From NCBI GenBank assembly GCA_021814355.1, contig JAKAIJ010000186.1:1-5351 (forward strand): DNA of 5,351 nucleotides, written 5' to 3'. A program made the translations under genes and the position numbers. This document shows, one piece after another, positions 4,868 through 5,351 of this stretch. The stretch's first letter is position 1. Every line of letters starts with the position of its first letter. The notes under the pieces were generated by a model. The model searched no databases, was not told the DNA's origin, and saw only the letters and a program-made list of their open reading frames with translations. This stretch comes from Acidobacteriota bacterium (GTDB lineage Bacteria; Acidobacteriota; UBA4820; DSQY01).

Positions 4868-5351
4868 TCAGCTCAGTTCCCTCTTCAACCGCTGGACCAC
4901 CGTTCGGAGAACCTTCACCCGGGCGTAGTTCTTGTCCACCGCCTCCACCTGGACCCAGGGCGCCGCGGCACTGCTGGTTTTTTCGAACATCTCCACCGCG
5001 GCGGCTTCATAGGCGTCCCACTTGGCGCGGTTCCGCCAATCCTCCTCGGTGATCTTGTACTGTTTGTAGGGCGTCACCTCGCGGTCCTTGAAGCGGCGCA
5101 GCTGCTCCTCGGGGGTGATGGCGAGCCAGAACTTCACTAGAACGATCCCGAAGTCGGTGAGCTGCTCCTCGAAGGCGTTGATCTCGCCGTAGGCGCGCTG
5201 CCAGTCGGCCTTCGCGCAGAACCCCTCGATGCGCTCCACCAGAACGCGGCCGTACCAGGAGCGGTCGTAGATGGTCACCTTGCCGAGCATGGGCAGGTGG
5301 CGCCAGAAGCGCCAGAGGTAGGGGTGGGCGCGCTCCTCTTCGGTGGGCGCC
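4868..5351 (-). CDS. PPK2-family polyphosphate kinase, probably polyphosphate:AMP phosphotransferase (partial, N-terminus beyond right edge)
   Basis: The frame is open from the right edge (first full codon 5348-5350) to the TGA at 4868-4870, giving the last 160 residues. PPK2 enzymes move phosphate between polyphosphate and nucleotides in the cytoplasm. The fragment starts APTEEER and HPYLWRFWRHLP, then shows the Walker-B-type IYDRSWYGRVLVERIEG (DRSWYGR, 5246-5266), the EINAFEEQL and VKFWLAI segments, the lid region RFKDRE, PYKQYKITEEDWRNR, and the closing APW and DKNYARVKVLR motifs. The FCAKADWQRAYGEINAFEEQL-type wording and the lid most resemble two-domain polyphosphate:AMP phosphotransferases (Pap), which make ADP from AMP. 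The Walker A loop and any first domain lie off the window, so a one-domain PPK2 with other nucleotide preference cannot be excluded. The ATG at 5290 is internal, not the start. Confidence 0.9.
   Translation of the reverse strand, partial: APTEEERAHPYLWRFWRHLPMLGKVTIYDRSWYGRVLVERIEGFCAKADWQRAYGEINAFEEQLTDFGIVLVKFWLAITPEEQLRRFKDREVTPYKQYKITEEDWRNRAKWDAYEAAAVEMFEKTSSAAAPWVQVEAVDKNYARVKVLRTVVQRLKRELS

Noticed and set aside
1..5351. CRISPR array, tRNA, rRNA, transposase or phage attachment site
   Set aside because: I saw no regular repeat-spacer pattern, no cloverleaf, no ribosomal RNA sequence and no transposase or integrase motifs on either strand.

Overview
The window is a high-GC stretch of bacterial DNA in which every supportable gene lies on the minus strand. 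GC-rich codons, Shine-Dalgarno-led starts, a PilZ (cyclic-di-GMP) protein and a class of PPK2 best known from Gram-negatives suggest a free-living Gram-negative, perhaps a Myxococcota/Deltaproteobacteria-like or similar environmental lineage. No gene here fixes the taxon, so this is a guess.

In transcription order (right to left): (1) 4868-5351, the C-terminal 160 residues of a PPK2-family polyphosphate kinase, closest in memory to polyphosphate:AMP phosphotransferases. (2) 4790-4867, a short gap holding a perfect extended -10 box and a perfect 11-bp hairpin that would form the start of the next gene's leader. (3) 4460-4789, an unrecognised 109-residue protein with four clustered cysteines. 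(4) 4361-4459, a gap with a good sigma70-type promoter. (5) 4004-4360, a single-domain PilZ protein. (6) 3052-3954, an S4 plus RluA-type pseudouridine synthase, 49 bp behind pilZ and probably cotranscribed with it; its catalytic aspartate position is glycine. (7) 2708-3051, an A/T-rich gap with an imperfect inverted repeat built from CGCAAAG-like heptamers, then a promoter with a consensus TTGACA -35. (8) 1-2707, the first 902 residues of a large secreted SpvB/TcB-like protein with four Ca-binding FG-GAP/VCBS-type repeats and an Ig-like insertion. It runs off the left edge.

The right half looks like ordinary housekeeping or signalling genes, each cluster with its own promoter; I see no single pathway joining polyphosphate, PilZ and pseudouridylation. 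The SpvB-like gene, set off by the repeat-bearing gap and its own promoter, is the accessory part. Proteins that start this way often continue into Rhs/YD repeats and sometimes a variable C-terminal toxin, but that part lies outside the window. The points most worth following are what this exported protein carries at its C-terminus, the glycine in the synthase active-site motif, the cysteine-cluster protein with its 5' hairpin, and the heptamer inverted repeat.
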